From Ruminococcus bovis (GTDB lineage: Bacteria > Bacillota > Clostridia > Oscillospirales > Acutalibacteraceae), in NCBI RefSeq assembly GCF_005601135.1, contig NZ_CP039381.1, positions 1,237,941-1,301,940 on the forward strand: a stretch of 64,000 nt of DNA, read 5' to 3'. The notes under the pieces were generated by a model. The model was not told the origin of the DNA, ran no database searches, and saw nothing but the letters and a program-made list of their open reading frames with translations. The first letter of the stretch is position 1. Every line of letters starts with the position of its first letter. Both the position numbers and the translations under genes were made by a program. Positions 49,705-59,283 of this stretch are shown in pieces.

Positions 49705-51156
49705 GTGTATAAAAAGCGGTATCAAAGTTGGCGAAAGCATTTTGACTTTTTATTGTTAGATTTATTTTGCTTACATTTGGCTTATTTATTTTCATATTTA
49801 ATAATTTTTAAAGGGCAAAACCCTTATGGAAATACATTTTATAACAATGCATTACTTGTTGTAACGCTAATTGATAGTGCAGTTATTGTTTTTTATCAGA
49901 CCTTCAGAAATGTAATACAGAGAGATTTGTTTAAAGAAATTTCTATAACGGTTAAACATTCAATAATAGTTGCGTTACTTTCTATTATTTCAATCTATAT
50001 TACAGATACAACTAACTATTACAATAGATACTTATTGCTATTGATGTTTGTATTCTATGTTGTAATCACTTTTACTGTAAGATGTTTATGGAAACTTTTT
50101 CTAACTAAAAGAGCAACTAACGGTGGCAAAAGAAAACTATTTATTGTTACAACAGAAAGTTTAATGGAAACTGTACTTGACAATATCAGAAATAAAAATT
50201 ATCAAAGATATAACATTGTAGGTATTTCTGTTATTGACAAGGATTTAAAAGGTGAATACATTGATGGTGTAAAGATTGTTGCAAATAGTGATGATGTATA
50301 TGAGTTTGTTTGCAAGAACTGGGTTGATGAAGTATTTATTAACCTAGACCAAGAACAACCTTATCCTACATTCTTGGTTGATATGTTTGAAGAAATGGGT
50401 GTTATCACTCACATTAAGTTGTTTAATGAGAATAATACTTTAGGTAGAAAACAGTTTGTTGAACATATGGCGGGTTACACTGTATTAACAACAACAATTA
50501 ACTATGCTTCACCTTTCCAACTACTTGTTAAAAGACTTATTGATATTGTAGTCGGTATTATCGGTTGTGTTTTAACAGGCATTTTAACACTGATTATCGG
50601 TCCGTTAATTAAAAAGGCTGATCCGGGTCCAATATTCTTTGCTCAAGAAAGAGTTGGTGAAAACGGTAAAACATTTAAAATGTATAAATTCCGTAGTATG
50701 TATATGGATGCTGAGGAAAGAAAGAAGGAACTTGAAGAACACAATAAAGTTGGTGATGGTCTTATGTTTAAGATGGATGAAGATCCAAGAATTATTGGTT
50801 TTGAAAAGTTACCGGATGGTACAACCAAGAGAGGTATAGGTAATATTTTAAGAGATACAAGCCTTGATGAGTTTCCTCAATTTTTAAATGTACTAAAGGG
50901 TGATATGAGTTTAATCGGTACTCGACCACCAACAGTTAATGAAGTGCAGAAGTATGAACTTCACCACAGAGCAAGACTTTCTACAAAGCCGGGTATTACA
51001 GGTTTGTGGCAGGTTAGTGGAAGAAGTGATATTACTGATTTTGAAGAAGTAGTAAAACTTGATACACAGTATATCCAAAACTGGTCTTTAAGTTATGATG
51101 TGAAAATTATTTTAAAAACCATAAAAGTAATCCTTAAAAGAGAAGGTTCCATGTAA
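49705..51156 (+). CDS. Exopolysaccharide-initiating phosphoglycosyl transferase (WbaP/CpsE-like)
   Basis: 483 residues, GTG start 6 bases after GGAGGGG. Four to five N-terminal membrane segments and a CoA-binding-like cytoplasmic region (about 140-250), then a membrane re-entrant segment and the sugar transferase domain: KRLIDIVVGIIGCVL, ADPGPIFFAQERVGENGKTF, KMYKFRSM, LRDTSLDEFPQFLNVLKGD and LIGTRPP, GITGLWQVSGRS. It places the first sugar phosphate (often glucose or galactose) on undecaprenyl phosphate, starting each repeat unit of the surface polysaccharide. It is the first gene of the operon. Confidence 0.93.
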   Translation: MYKKRYQSWRKHFDFLLLDLFCLHLAYLFSYLIIFKGQNPYGNTFYNNALLVVTLIDSAVIVFYQTFRNVIQRDLFKEISITVKHSIIVALLSIISIYITDTTNYYNRYLLLLMFVFYVVITFTVRCLWKLFLTKRATNGGKRKLFIVTTESLMETVLDNIRNKNYQRYNIVGISVIDKDLKGEYIDGVKIVANSDDVYEFVCKNWVDEVFINLDQEQPYPTFLVDMFEEMGVITHIKLFNENNTLGRKQFVEHMAGYTVLTTTINYASPFQLLVKRLIDIVVGIIGCVLTGILTLIIGPLIKKADPGPIFFAQERVGENGKTFKMYKFRSMYMDAEERKKELEEHNKVGDGLMFKMDEDPRIIGFEKLPDGTTKRGIGNILRDTSLDEFPQFLNVLKGDMSLIGTRPPTVNEVQKYELHHRARLSTKPGITGLWQVSGRSDITDFEEVVKLDTQYIQNWSLSYDVKIILKTIKVILKREGSM

Positions 51157-51166
51157 GGAGTAAAAT

Positions 51167-52189
51167 ATGAAAGGTATTATTTTAGCAGGTGGTTCCAGTT
51201 TTATCGGCTCAAATTTCGTATTTCATATGCTAAATAAATATCCGGATTATAGAATTGTATGTCTTGATAAGCTAACCTATGCCGGTAACTTATCAACACT
51301 TGCACCGGTTATGGATAACCCTAACTTCCGTTTTGTAAAGGAAGATATTTGTGACAGAGAAGCAGTTTATAAGCTATTTGAAGAAGAACATCCTGATATG
51401 GTTGTAAATTTTGCAGCAGAAAGCCATGTTGACCGTTCTATTGAAAACCCTGAAGTTTTCCTAGATACTAACATTAAGGGTACTGCTGTTCTTATGGATG
51501 CTTGTAGAAAGTATGGTATCAAGCGTTATCATCAGGTTTCTACAGATGAAGTCTATGGCGATTTGCCACTTGACAGACCTGATTTATTCTTTACAGAAGA
51601 AACACCTATCCACACAAGTAGTCCATACAGTTCATCAAAGGCAGGTGCTGACTTATTAGTTCTTGCTTATCACAGAACATATGACCTACCTGTAACAATC
51701 AGCCGTTGTTCAAACAACTATGGTCCATATCACTTCCCTGAAAAGCTAATTCCACTTATGATTGCTAATGCTTTAGCCGATAAGCCACTTCCTGTTTATG
51801 GTGAAGGCTTAAATATTCGTGACTGGTTATATGTTGAGGACCATTGTAAGGCTATTGACTTAATCATTCACAATGGTAGAGTTGGTGAAGTTTATAATGT
51901 TGGTGGTCATAACGAAAAGAGAAACATTGACATTGTTAAGATTATTTGTAAAGAACTTAATAAGCCTGAAAGCTTAATTACATATGTAACAGATAGAAAG
52001 GGTCACGATATGCGTTACGCTATTGACCCTACAAAGATTCACAACGAACTAGGTTGGCTACCTGAAACTAAGTTTGAAGACGGTATAAAAAAGACAATTC
52101 AGTGGTATCTTGATAACCGTGAATGGTGGGAAACTATCATTAGTGGTGAATATCAGAACTATTACGAAAAAATGTATGGTGACAGATAA
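51167..52189 (+). CDS. rmlB: dTDP-glucose 4,6-dehydratase
   Basis: 340 residues, extended SDR. NAD motif ILAGGSSFIGSNFV (GGSSFIG where GGAGFIG is usual; glycine spacing kept), DKLTYAGNL, FAAESHVDRSIENP, the active-site TDEVYGDL and catalytic SPYSSSKAGAD. It makes dTDP-4-keto-6-deoxyglucose, second step of dTDP-L-rhamnose synthesis. AAGGAG lies before the start; the last base of the stop overlaps the rmlD start (TAATG). Confidence 0.95.
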   Translation: MKGIILAGGSSFIGSNFVFHMLNKYPDYRIVCLDKLTYAGNLSTLAPVMDNPNFRFVKEDICDREAVYKLFEEEHPDMVVNFAAESHVDRSIENPEVFLDTNIKGTAVLMDACRKYGIKRYHQVSTDEVYGDLPLDRPDLFFTEETPIHTSSPYSSSKAGADLLVLAYHRTYDLPVTISRCSNNYGPYHFPEKLIPLMIANALADKPLPVYGEGLNIRDWLYVEDHCKAIDLIIHNGRVGEVYNVGGHNEKRNIDIVKIICKELNKPESLITYVTDRKGHDMRYAIDPTKIHNELGWLPETKFEDGIKKTIQWYLDNREWWETIISGEYQNYYEKMYGDR

Positions 52190-53103
52190 TGAAGGTTTTA
52201 GTAACAGGTGTTGCAGGTCAGCTTGGTCATGATGTAATGAACGAACTTCATAAAAGAGGTTATGAAGGTGTAGGTTCAGATATTGCACCTAAGTACAGTG
52301 GTGCTGATGACGGTACAGCAGTAACAAAGATGGACTATGTACAAATGGATATTACTAATAGCCAAGAAGTAACTGAAACTATCAAAAAGGTAAATCCTGA
52401 TGTAGTTGTTCATTGTGCTGCTTGGACTGCAGTTGACTTGGCAGAAGAAAGTGAAAATAAAGAAAAAGTAATGGCTATCAATGTTGGTGGTACAGAAAAC
52501 ATTGCAAAGGTTTGTAAAGAACTTGATTGCAAAATGGTTTATATAAGTACCGACTATGTATTTGACGGCTATGGTACAAGACCTTGGAATGAAGATTGCA
52601 AGGACTATGCACCACTTAATGTATATGGTGAATCTAAACTTATGGGTGAAAAGGTTGTTAGCCTAAACCTAGAGAAATACTTTATTGTAAGAATTGCATG
52701 GGTATTCGGTGTAAACGGCAATAACTTTATCAAAACTATGCTTAATGTAGGTAAGAAGTTTGATACCCTAAAGGTTGTTAATGACCAAATCGGTACACCA
52801 ACATATACTTATGATTTATCAAGACTTTTAGTTGATATGATAGAAACCGATAAGTATGGTTACTACCACGCAACTAATGAGGGTGGATATATTAGCTGGT
52901 ATGATTTTGCTTGTGAAATCTTTAAACAGGCAGGTTATAACACAAAAGTGAATCCTGTAACTACTGAGGAATACGGTGTGTCTAAGGCTAGACGACCATT
53001 TAACTCAAGACTTAACAAAACTAAATTAGTTGATAATGGATTTACTCCACTACCTGAATGGAAAGATGCTTTAAGCAGATATTTGAAAGAAATTGATTAT
53101 TGA
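52189..53103 (+). CDS. rmlD: dTDP-4-dehydrorhamnose reductase
   Basis: 304 residues. NADPH motif VTGVAGQLGHDVM (5-17), HCAAWTAVDLAEE, ISTDYVFDGYG and YGESKLMGE with the catalytic Tyr and Lys. Final step of dTDP-L-rhamnose synthesis. The start overlaps the rmlB stop by one base. An acidic insertion (about 30-45, SGADDGTA) is seen after the second strand. Gene order B-D-C here differs from the common A-C-B-D. Confidence 0.95.
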   Translation: MKVLVTGVAGQLGHDVMNELHKRGYEGVGSDIAPKYSGADDGTAVTKMDYVQMDITNSQEVTETIKKVNPDVVVHCAAWTAVDLAEESENKEKVMAINVGGTENIAKVCKELDCKMVYISTDYVFDGYGTRPWNEDCKDYAPLNVYGESKLMGEKVVSLNLEKYFIVRIAWVFGVNGNNFIKTMLNVGKKFDTLKVVNDQIGTPTYTYDLSRLLVDMIETDKYGYYHATNEGGYISWYDFACEIFKQAGYNTKVNPVTTEEYGVSKARRPFNSRLNKTKLVDNGFTPLPEWKDALSRYLKEIDY

Positions 53104-53122
53104 TTTATAAGAGGTAAGAGAA

Positions 53123-53725
53123 ATGGGACAGATTAAAGTAACAAAGTGTCCAATCGAAGGACTATATATTATTGAACCTGCAGTACATGGTGACAACCGT
53201 GGTTATTTTATGGAAACATATAACCAGAACGATATGCACGAAGCAGGTCTTGATATGGTATTTGTACAAGATAACCAAAGTATGAGTACAAAGGGTGTAC
53301 TAAGGGGTCTTCACTTCCAAAAGCAGTACCCACAAGGTAAACTTGTAAGAGCTATTAAGGGTAGAGTTTTTGATGTGGCAGTTGACTTGCGTTCAGGTAG
53401 CGAAACATACGGTAAGTGGTATGGTGTTGAACTAACTGAAGAAAATAAAAAGCAGTTCTATATTTCAGAAGGTTTTGCTCATGGTTTCCTAGTTCTTAGT
53501 GATGAAGCAGAATTTTGTTACAAGGTTACCGACTTTTATCATCCGGGAGATGAAGGTGGTCTTGCTTGGAATGACCCTGAAATTGGTATTGAATGGCCTG
53601 AACTTGAAGGCAACTATGACGGTACTTGTGAAGTAGGTAATTATCACCTAAAAGACGGTACAAAGCTAAACCTAAGCGATAAAGACCAAAAGTGGTTAGG
53701 TTTAAAGGATACATTTAAGTTTTAA
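53123..53725 (+). CDS. rmlC: dTDP-4-dehydrorhamnose 3,5-epimerase
   Basis: 200 residues, cupin fold. GDNRGYFMETYN, KGVLRGLHFQ with the catalytic His, VFDVAVDLR, EGFAHGFLVLSDEAEFCYKVTDFY with the catalytic Tyr region, and AWNDPEIGIEWP are all family motifs. It inverts carbons 3 and 5 of the keto-sugar between RmlB and RmlD. With rmlB and rmlD it shows the polysaccharide contains, or at least can contain, L-rhamnose; rmlA must be elsewhere. Confidence 0.95.
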   Translation: MGQIKVTKCPIEGLYIIEPAVHGDNRGYFMETYNQNDMHEAGLDMVFVQDNQSMSTKGVLRGLHFQKQYPQGKLVRAIKGRVFDVAVDLRSGSETYGKWYGVELTEENKKQFYISEGFAHGFLVLSDEAEFCYKVTDFYHPGDEGGLAWNDPEIGIEWPELEGNYDGTCEVGNYHLKDGTKLNLSDKDQKWLGLKDTFKF

Positions 53726-53743
53726 TTGTGGGAGAACATAACA

Positions 53744-54883
53744 ATGCATAAGAAAACTAAAGTTTTACATATTGCTCAAGCAGCAGGTGGTGTAGATAGA
53801 TATTTACAATCACTACTTAAGTATTTTGACAGAGAAAAATTTGAAAATGTATTGGTATGTTCAAATGACTTTGAAGAAAAAGACTATAAAAATATAGTTG
53901 ACAAATTTATTGTTGTAAAAATGCAGAGAGAAATCAGTGCAAAGGCTGATTTCTCTGCTATTAAATCTGTACGAAAAATAATAAAAAATGAAAAGCCTGA
54001 CATTGTTTATGTACACTCTAGCAAAGCCGGTGCAATCGGTAGAATTGCAGACTTTGGTATTAAAAATAAAGTTGTATATAATCCACATGGTTGGGCTTTT
54101 AATATGGATTGTGGCAGTAAGAAAAAGTTGATGTACAGAATGATTGAGAAGTTTTTGTCACCGTTAACTACTGATTTTGTGTGTATTTCCGATGCTGAGA
54201 AAGTTTCTGCACAGGAGAACAAAATCGCAAAAGATAAAAAATTAAATGTAATTCTAAATGGTATTGATATTGAAAATTGTGAAAAACAATTAGCAAATTC
54301 AGTTACAAGAGAAAGTCTTGGTATCAAGGAGGATGCATTTGTAATCGGTCAGGTAGGAAGATTGTCACTTCAAAAGTCACCTGATATTTTTATTCAATCA
54401 GCAGTAAAGGTTAAAGAAAAGATAAAAAATGCCCATTTTGTTCTTGTTGGCGATGGTGATATGAAAGAAGAAGTGCTTTCATATGCAAGAGAAAAGGGCA
54501 TAGAAAATTCCCTAACTATTACCGGTTGGGTAGATAATCCGTTAAGTTATGTTGGACTTTTTGATATAGCTACTTTGCTTTCAAGATGGGAAGGTTTTGG
54601 CCTTGTATTGCCGGAATATATGCTTGCGAAAAAGCCTATTGTTGCTTGTGGTGTAGATGCTATACCTACAGTTATTGATAATAACAAAACAGGTGTGCTG
54701 GTAAAACCTGAGTCACCAAAAGAAACTGCTGATGCTATTTATAAGATTTATAGTGATAACGAATTTAGAAATCAATTAATAGAAAACAGCACTAAAGCAG
54801 TATATGAAAAGTTTGATGCAAAGAGAGTGTCATTAGAAACAGAAAAATTATTTTTAAACGATGAGGAAAGTATTAATGAATAA
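53744..54883 (+). CDS. Glycosyltransferase, GT4 family (EPS)
   Basis: 379 residues from the ATG at 53744 (GGGAG 9 bases before). GT-B fold: N-terminal KVLHIAQAAGGVDRYLQSLL acceptor-domain glycine loop, HSSKAGAIGRIA, then the nucleotide-sugar domain VIGQVGRLSLQKSPDIF, LVGDGDMKEEV and the EX7E-type region SRWEGFGLVLPEYM. Retaining transfer of a sugar to the growing lipid-linked unit. DNA from here on is richer in A/T with more AAA and ATA codons than rmlBDC. Its last 8 bases overlap the next gene. Confidence 0.9.
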   Translation: MHKKTKVLHIAQAAGGVDRYLQSLLKYFDREKFENVLVCSNDFEEKDYKNIVDKFIVVKMQREISAKADFSAIKSVRKIIKNEKPDIVYVHSSKAGAIGRIADFGIKNKVVYNPHGWAFNMDCGSKKKLMYRMIEKFLSPLTTDFVCISDAEKVSAQENKIAKDKKLNVILNGIDIENCEKQLANSVTRESLGIKEDAFVIGQVGRLSLQKSPDIFIQSAVKVKEKIKNAHFVLVGDGDMKEEVLSYAREKGIENSLTITGWVDNPLSYVGLFDIATLLSRWEGFGLVLPEYMLAKKPIVACGVDAIPTVIDNNKTGVLVKPESPKETADAIYKIYSDNEFRNQLIENSTKAVYEKFDAKRVSLETEKLFLNDEESINE

Positions 54884-55988
54884 TAAAATAAAGATAGCAC
54901 AGTCAGTAACAAGATTAGAATTTGGTGGCGTTGAGAGTATTCTTTTGAATTACATTTCTCACATGGACAAAGAAAAGCTCGATTTTCATATTATTACACA
55001 AGATATAAATGTTGATGGTTGTATTAAGCAGTTTGAAGATGCAGGCGTAAAGGTACATATTGTAACACATAAAAATAAAAGTATTGTAAAGAATTTCTCT
55101 GATTTAAGGAAATTAATGAAAAAAGAAAAGTTTGATATTGTACATAGTCATATGACGTTGACAAACTTTACAGTATTGTTTTTTGCAAGATTAGCAGGTG
55201 TAAAGGTGAGAATTTCTCATTCACATAATGCCTTTAAAACAAACAGTTTTGTAAAAAAAGTTACTTGGAAAGTGCTTAAGGTAGTAAATAAAATTTGTGC
55301 TAATGTATATGCTACTTGTGGTTATGATGCAGGGGTATTTATGTTTGGCAAAAAAAATATGGACAATGGTAATGTTTATATGATGAACAATGCTATTGAC
55401 CTTAATAAGTTTAAATATAATGAAGAAATCCGAAATAAAATAAGAAAAAAATACGGCATTAATAACGAAATATGTATTGGTCATATTGGTCGTTTTATGG
55501 AACAAAAAAATCATTTATTTTTGGTAGATATTTTTGCTAAATTTTTAAAAATCCATCCGGATGCAAAGCTAATGTTAATTGGATCCGGAGAATTAGAAGA
55601 AAATGTAAAAGAATATATAAAAGAAAAGAATATTGAAAGTTCTGTAATTTTTACAGGCAATATTACAAACGCCAATGAATGTTACCAAGCAATGGATGCT
55701 TTTGTATTGCCATCTTTATTTGAAGGTTTGCCGGTAGTATCAATCGAAGCACAAGCTGCTGATTTAAAGTGTTTAGTATCTGATAGAGTTGACAAGAAAT
55801 GTGCAATTACAGATAATATTGAATTTTATTCAATAGAAAAGTCACCAGAAGAATGGGCAGAAAAGATTGACAGTATGCTGGGTGTACCTAGAGAAACCAA
55901 TGTGTTAAATGACATAAGAAAAGCTCATTATGATATTGAAAAAGAATCAAAAGAACTTGAAAAACTATATATAGGAGAATTTGAATAA
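54876..55988 (+). CDS. Glycosyltransferase, GT4 family (EPS)
   Basis: 370 residues from the ATG at 54876, preferred over 54861 because GAGGAAAG lies 6 bases upstream inside the previous gene. IAQSVTRLEFGGVESILLNY, HSHMTLTNF, YATCGYDAGVFMFG, IGHIGRFMEQKNHLFL, LIGSGELEENV and LPSLFEGLPVVSIEAQ mark the GT4 (EpsF-like) fold. It closely resembles in layout the product of 57021-58124 (both share GYDAGVFMFG/GRDAGVFMWG and LFEGLPVV/LYEGLPVV), so the two may be ancient duplicates. Confidence 0.9.
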   Translation: MNNKIKIAQSVTRLEFGGVESILLNYISHMDKEKLDFHIITQDINVDGCIKQFEDAGVKVHIVTHKNKSIVKNFSDLRKLMKKEKFDIVHSHMTLTNFTVLFFARLAGVKVRISHSHNAFKTNSFVKKVTWKVLKVVNKICANVYATCGYDAGVFMFGKKNMDNGNVYMMNNAIDLNKFKYNEEIRNKIRKKYGINNEICIGHIGRFMEQKNHLFLVDIFAKFLKIHPDAKLMLIGSGELEENVKEYIKEKNIESSVIFTGNITNANECYQAMDAFVLPSLFEGLPVVSIEAQAADLKCLVSDRVDKKCAITDNIEFYSIEKSPEEWAEKIDSMLGVPRETNVLNDIRKAHYDIEKESKELEKLYIGEFE

Positions 55989-56977
55989 TGGATAAAAATA
56001 TTTTTCTTAAAATATCAGTAATAATACCTGCTTATAATGTAGAAAAATATATTGAAAAATGTGTAAATAGCATTTTAGAGCAAAGTTTCAGTGATTTTGA
56101 AATTTTGTTAGTTGATGACGGTTCAAAGGATAACACTCCGAAAATTTGTGATGAATTAGCCAATAAAGACAGTAGAATAACTGTTATTCATAAAGAAAAC
56201 GGTGGACTGTCAGATGCTCGTAACGCAGGTATAAGAAAGAGTGTAGGAAAGTATTTAGCATTTGTTGATGGTGATGATATTGTAGATAAAGATTATTTAC
56301 AAGAGCTATATAGATTAATAACACTTGAAGATAATATTTCAGTCTCTATTGTTGGTGGAGTGGCATTTGGTGAAAATTCAAAACCTAAGGGCAGTAAAGC
56401 CACCTTTTCAAAGGTGGCAACAAGTGAAGAAATAGTTAGAAAAATATGTCTTTGTGATGATATTGACCACACGGCTTGGGGAAAATTATTTTCAGCTGAA
56501 TTGTGGAAAGATTTTAAATATCCTGTTGGAAAATTATACGAGGATTATTTAACTACATATAGGGTGCTTTCAAAAGTTGATAAAATTGCATATAGTGATG
56601 CAAAAATGTACTTTTACATTCAACATAATGAATCAATAATGCATATGAAGTGTTCCGAAAAAACCCTTGCTGTTCTTGATGTTGCTGATCAAGAAACAGA
56701 ATTTATGCTAAAAACTTGGCCTAATATTAGTGATGAAATTATGAATTTAAAAGTAAGAGTTTATTTAAAAAATCTTCAGCAGATTTTAAATAGTGGTATG
56801 GATGATTTTCCAGATTACCAAATAAGAATTATTAAATTTATAAAGACTAATTCAGGTTATTTGTTAAAGTCTAAAAAAATAAGAAAAGCTGAAAAGGTAA
56901 AAATTTTATCATTGCTAATTAATAAAAGATTGTTCTTGAAACTATACAATAAGTTTGATGGTAGTGTATCAGTTTAA
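55988..56977 (+). CDS. Glycosyltransferase, GT2 family (EPS)
   Basis: 329 residues, GT-A fold. ISVIIPAYNVEKYIEKCVNS, LVDDGSKDNTPKICDE, KENGGLSDARNAGI and VDGDDIVDKDY (the DxD metal site) fill the first 100 residues. Inverting transferase adding one sugar; donor unknown. The start shares a base with the previous stop (TAATG) and follows AGGAGAA. Confidence 0.92.
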   Translation: MDKNIFLKISVIIPAYNVEKYIEKCVNSILEQSFSDFEILLVDDGSKDNTPKICDELANKDSRITVIHKENGGLSDARNAGIRKSVGKYLAFVDGDDIVDKDYLQELYRLITLEDNISVSIVGGVAFGENSKPKGSKATFSKVATSEEIVRKICLCDDIDHTAWGKLFSAELWKDFKYPVGKLYEDYLTTYRVLSKVDKIAYSDAKMYFYIQHNESIMHMKCSEKTLAVLDVADQETEFMLKTWPNISDEIMNLKVRVYLKNLQQILNSGMDDFPDYQIRIIKFIKTNSGYLLKSKKIRKAEKVKILSLLINKRLFLKLYNKFDGSVSV

Positions 56978-57020
56978 AATAATTTTGATTATAATGATAA
57001 ATATGGATTAAGAGGAGATT

Positions 57021-58124
57021 ATGATGGTAAGAGTATTACATGAACTATTTTCTTTAGACGGTGGTGGAGTAGAAAGATTAGTATATGATTACTATCGGAA
57101 TATGGATCACAATAAGGTGCAATTCGATTTTGTTATAAGTGATTTATATAAGAAAGGTATTTTTGAAGATTATTTGACTGAACAAGGTTGTAAAATTTTC
57201 AAAATTGTAAAAAAAACAGAAAATAAGAAAAAATACTTAAAACAAATTGAAGATATTATTGATAAGGGTGACTATGATGTTATTCATTCTCATTATGGAA
57301 TTTATGCAGATGAGGTAATGCAAATAGCAAAAAAACATAATATCAAAAAGAGAATTATACATTCTCATGTTGCCTACGAACCTATTACTTTTATGCAAAA
57401 AGTGAAAAATATTATACATAAAAGAATAGCATTATCTAATGCAACAGATTTATTTGCTTGTGGCCGAGATGCCGGTGTTTTTATGTGGGGTAAGAGAGCA
57501 GTTGAAAGTGGCAAAGTTCACATTATGAAAAATGCAGTTGATACTTCTAAATTTGCATTTTCAAATGAAAAACGCCTTGAAAAAAGAAAAGAACTTGGCG
57601 TAGAAGATAAGTTTGTGATAGGTATTGTTGGTAGGTTATCCGAACCAAAAAATTATCCTTTCTTATGGAGAGTATATAAAAAGGTTCTTGAAAAAAGAAA
57701 TGATACTGCACTTGTAGTTGTAGGAAGAGGAACTGAAGAAAAAGAAATTAAATCTTTAGCTAAAAAGATGGGAATATATGATAAAATAAATTTCCTTGGT
57801 GTTAGAGATGATGTTCCTGAATTATTAAATGCTATGGACTTATTTGTTTTACCTTCACTATATGAAGGCTTGCCGGTAGTCCTTGTAGAGAATCAATCAA
57901 ACGGTTTAATGTCTCTTGCTTCAGATAAGATAACTGATGAAATGGCAGTGACTGATTTAGTAAATTTCTTGCCAATTGAAGGTACAGAAGAGCAGTGGGC
58001 TGAAGAAATTTGTAATTACAAACCAACTATCGAAAATAGAAAATCTTACAGACAACAGATTATTGATAATGGTTACGACATTAAAAGTGCAAGTTTAGAA
58101 ATGCAAAATTTCTATCTTAAATAA
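57021..58124 (+). CDS. Glycosyltransferase, GT4 family (EPS)
   Basis: 367 residues (or 366 from the second Met). VLHELFSLDGGGVERLVYDYY, HSHYGIYADEVM, DLFACGRDAGVFMWG, IGIVGRLSEPKNYPFL, VVGRGTEEKEI and LPSLYEGLPVVLVENQ define a GT4 enzyme of the EpsF type. AAGAGGAG precedes the ATG. Strong similarity in motif wording to the product of 54876-55988. Confidence 0.9.
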   Translation: MMVRVLHELFSLDGGGVERLVYDYYRNMDHNKVQFDFVISDLYKKGIFEDYLTEQGCKIFKIVKKTENKKKYLKQIEDIIDKGDYDVIHSHYGIYADEVMQIAKKHNIKKRIIHSHVAYEPITFMQKVKNIIHKRIALSNATDLFACGRDAGVFMWGKRAVESGKVHIMKNAVDTSKFAFSNEKRLEKRKELGVEDKFVIGIVGRLSEPKNYPFLWRVYKKVLEKRNDTALVVVGRGTEEKEIKSLAKKMGIYDKINFLGVRDDVPELLNAMDLFVLPSLYEGLPVVLVENQSNGLMSLASDKITDEMAVTDLVNFLPIEGTEEQWAEEICNYKPTIENRKSYRQQIIDNGYDIKSASLEMQNFYLK

Positions 58125-58138
58125 AAGGAGATGAACTA

Positions 58139-59263
58139 ATGTTACCTTATATTGTAACATTTACTTTATCCACAGTTTTACTTTTATTCGCCGAAAAATC
58201 ACAATACAGTATAGTTAGAAGAGTATTTATAATTGTGGGCATATTATTACCAACATTATTAGCCGGTTTTAGAGCCGATACTATTGGTACAGATGTATTA
58301 GTTTATGGTAAATCCTCATATTTAGATGCTGTAAATAGCACAGGATTTTCTAATTTTTTCAGTACTAGAGTTACATCAGTTTTATCAGACCCGGCATATT
58401 ATTTTATTACATATTTACTTTCACTTGTAGTAAAAGATTATCATTTAGGATTTTTTGTTTATTCACTGATTACTTGCGGGTTTATGTATTTTGCATTAAA
58501 AAGATGCAAAAAAATGTACAATATACCTATTTGGTTTGGAATGTTGTTGTTTTATTTAACAATATATAACTATTCCTTAAATATAATGAGACAGTGTATT
58601 GCAATTTCTATTTTGTTTTATGCTTGGACATATTTAGCCAATAGACAATATAAAATGTATGCATTATTTAATATTATTGCTATACTTTTCCATTCTTCTG
58701 CAATAATCGGATTAGTGATTTTACCTATTTATTTGTTATTAAGGGAAAATAGAAACAAAAAAACATCCACAAAGATATTTCAAGTAGGTATTATTGTTGT
58801 TGGTATTGCTATTCTATTAGTAGTAGGCACAACTCTAATTGATTCTCTTGTAGGCTTTGGCTTGTTGAGAGATAATTATTTAAATTATCTTACAGGTGGT
58901 AGTTTTGCCGGTAACAATGGTGTTGAATTTATGGTGATATTGCAATATGCTATTTGTATTGCTTTTGGTATATTATTCTATAGAAAACTGAAAAATAAAA
59001 ATATTGAATGTATATTTTTAATTGTTAGTGTTGCTGTTTTATTTATGGCAAATTTCGGTTCTATGATTTCTACTTATATTTCTAGAATCGGCTATTACTT
59101 TATGCCGTTTCAAATTTTGTTATTATGCAATACACTTAAGGCTTTTAATAAAAGGTCACGAATTATTTGGGGAACAATTATTATAGGTATAACATTTTTC
59201 TTTTGGTGGTATACTTTTGTATTCAGAGGATATAACGAAACAGTCCCATATTTATTTTACTAA
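58139..59263 (+). CDS. EpsG-family polysaccharide polymerase
   Basis: 374 residues, about ten to twelve membrane segments. The early LAGFRADTIGTDVLVYG (about 42-58) is the typical EpsG/Wzy loop, and YNYSLNIMRQCIAISILFYA (about 141-160) holds the conserved Arg-Gln of the family. EpsG-type proteins polymerise lipid-linked repeat units on the outer face of the membrane. It fits the Wzx/Wzy pathway together with the flippase encoded at 61644. AAGGAG precedes the start. Confidence 0.85.
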   Translation: MLPYIVTFTLSTVLLLFAEKSQYSIVRRVFIIVGILLPTLLAGFRADTIGTDVLVYGKSSYLDAVNSTGFSNFFSTRVTSVLSDPAYYFITYLLSLVVKDYHLGFFVYSLITCGFMYFALKRCKKMYNIPIWFGMLLFYLTIYNYSLNIMRQCIAISILFYAWTYLANRQYKMYALFNIIAILFHSSAIIGLVILPIYLLLRENRNKKTSTKIFQVGIIVVGIAILLVVGTTLIDSLVGFGLLRDNYLNYLTGGSFAGNNGVEFMVILQYAICIAFGILFYRKLKNKNIECIFLIVSVAVLFMANFGSMISTYISRIGYYFMPFQILLLCNTLKAFNKRSRIIWGTIIIGITFFFWWYTFVFRGYNETVPYLFY

Positions 59264-59283
59264 AAGTAATAGTAGGTGAAAAA

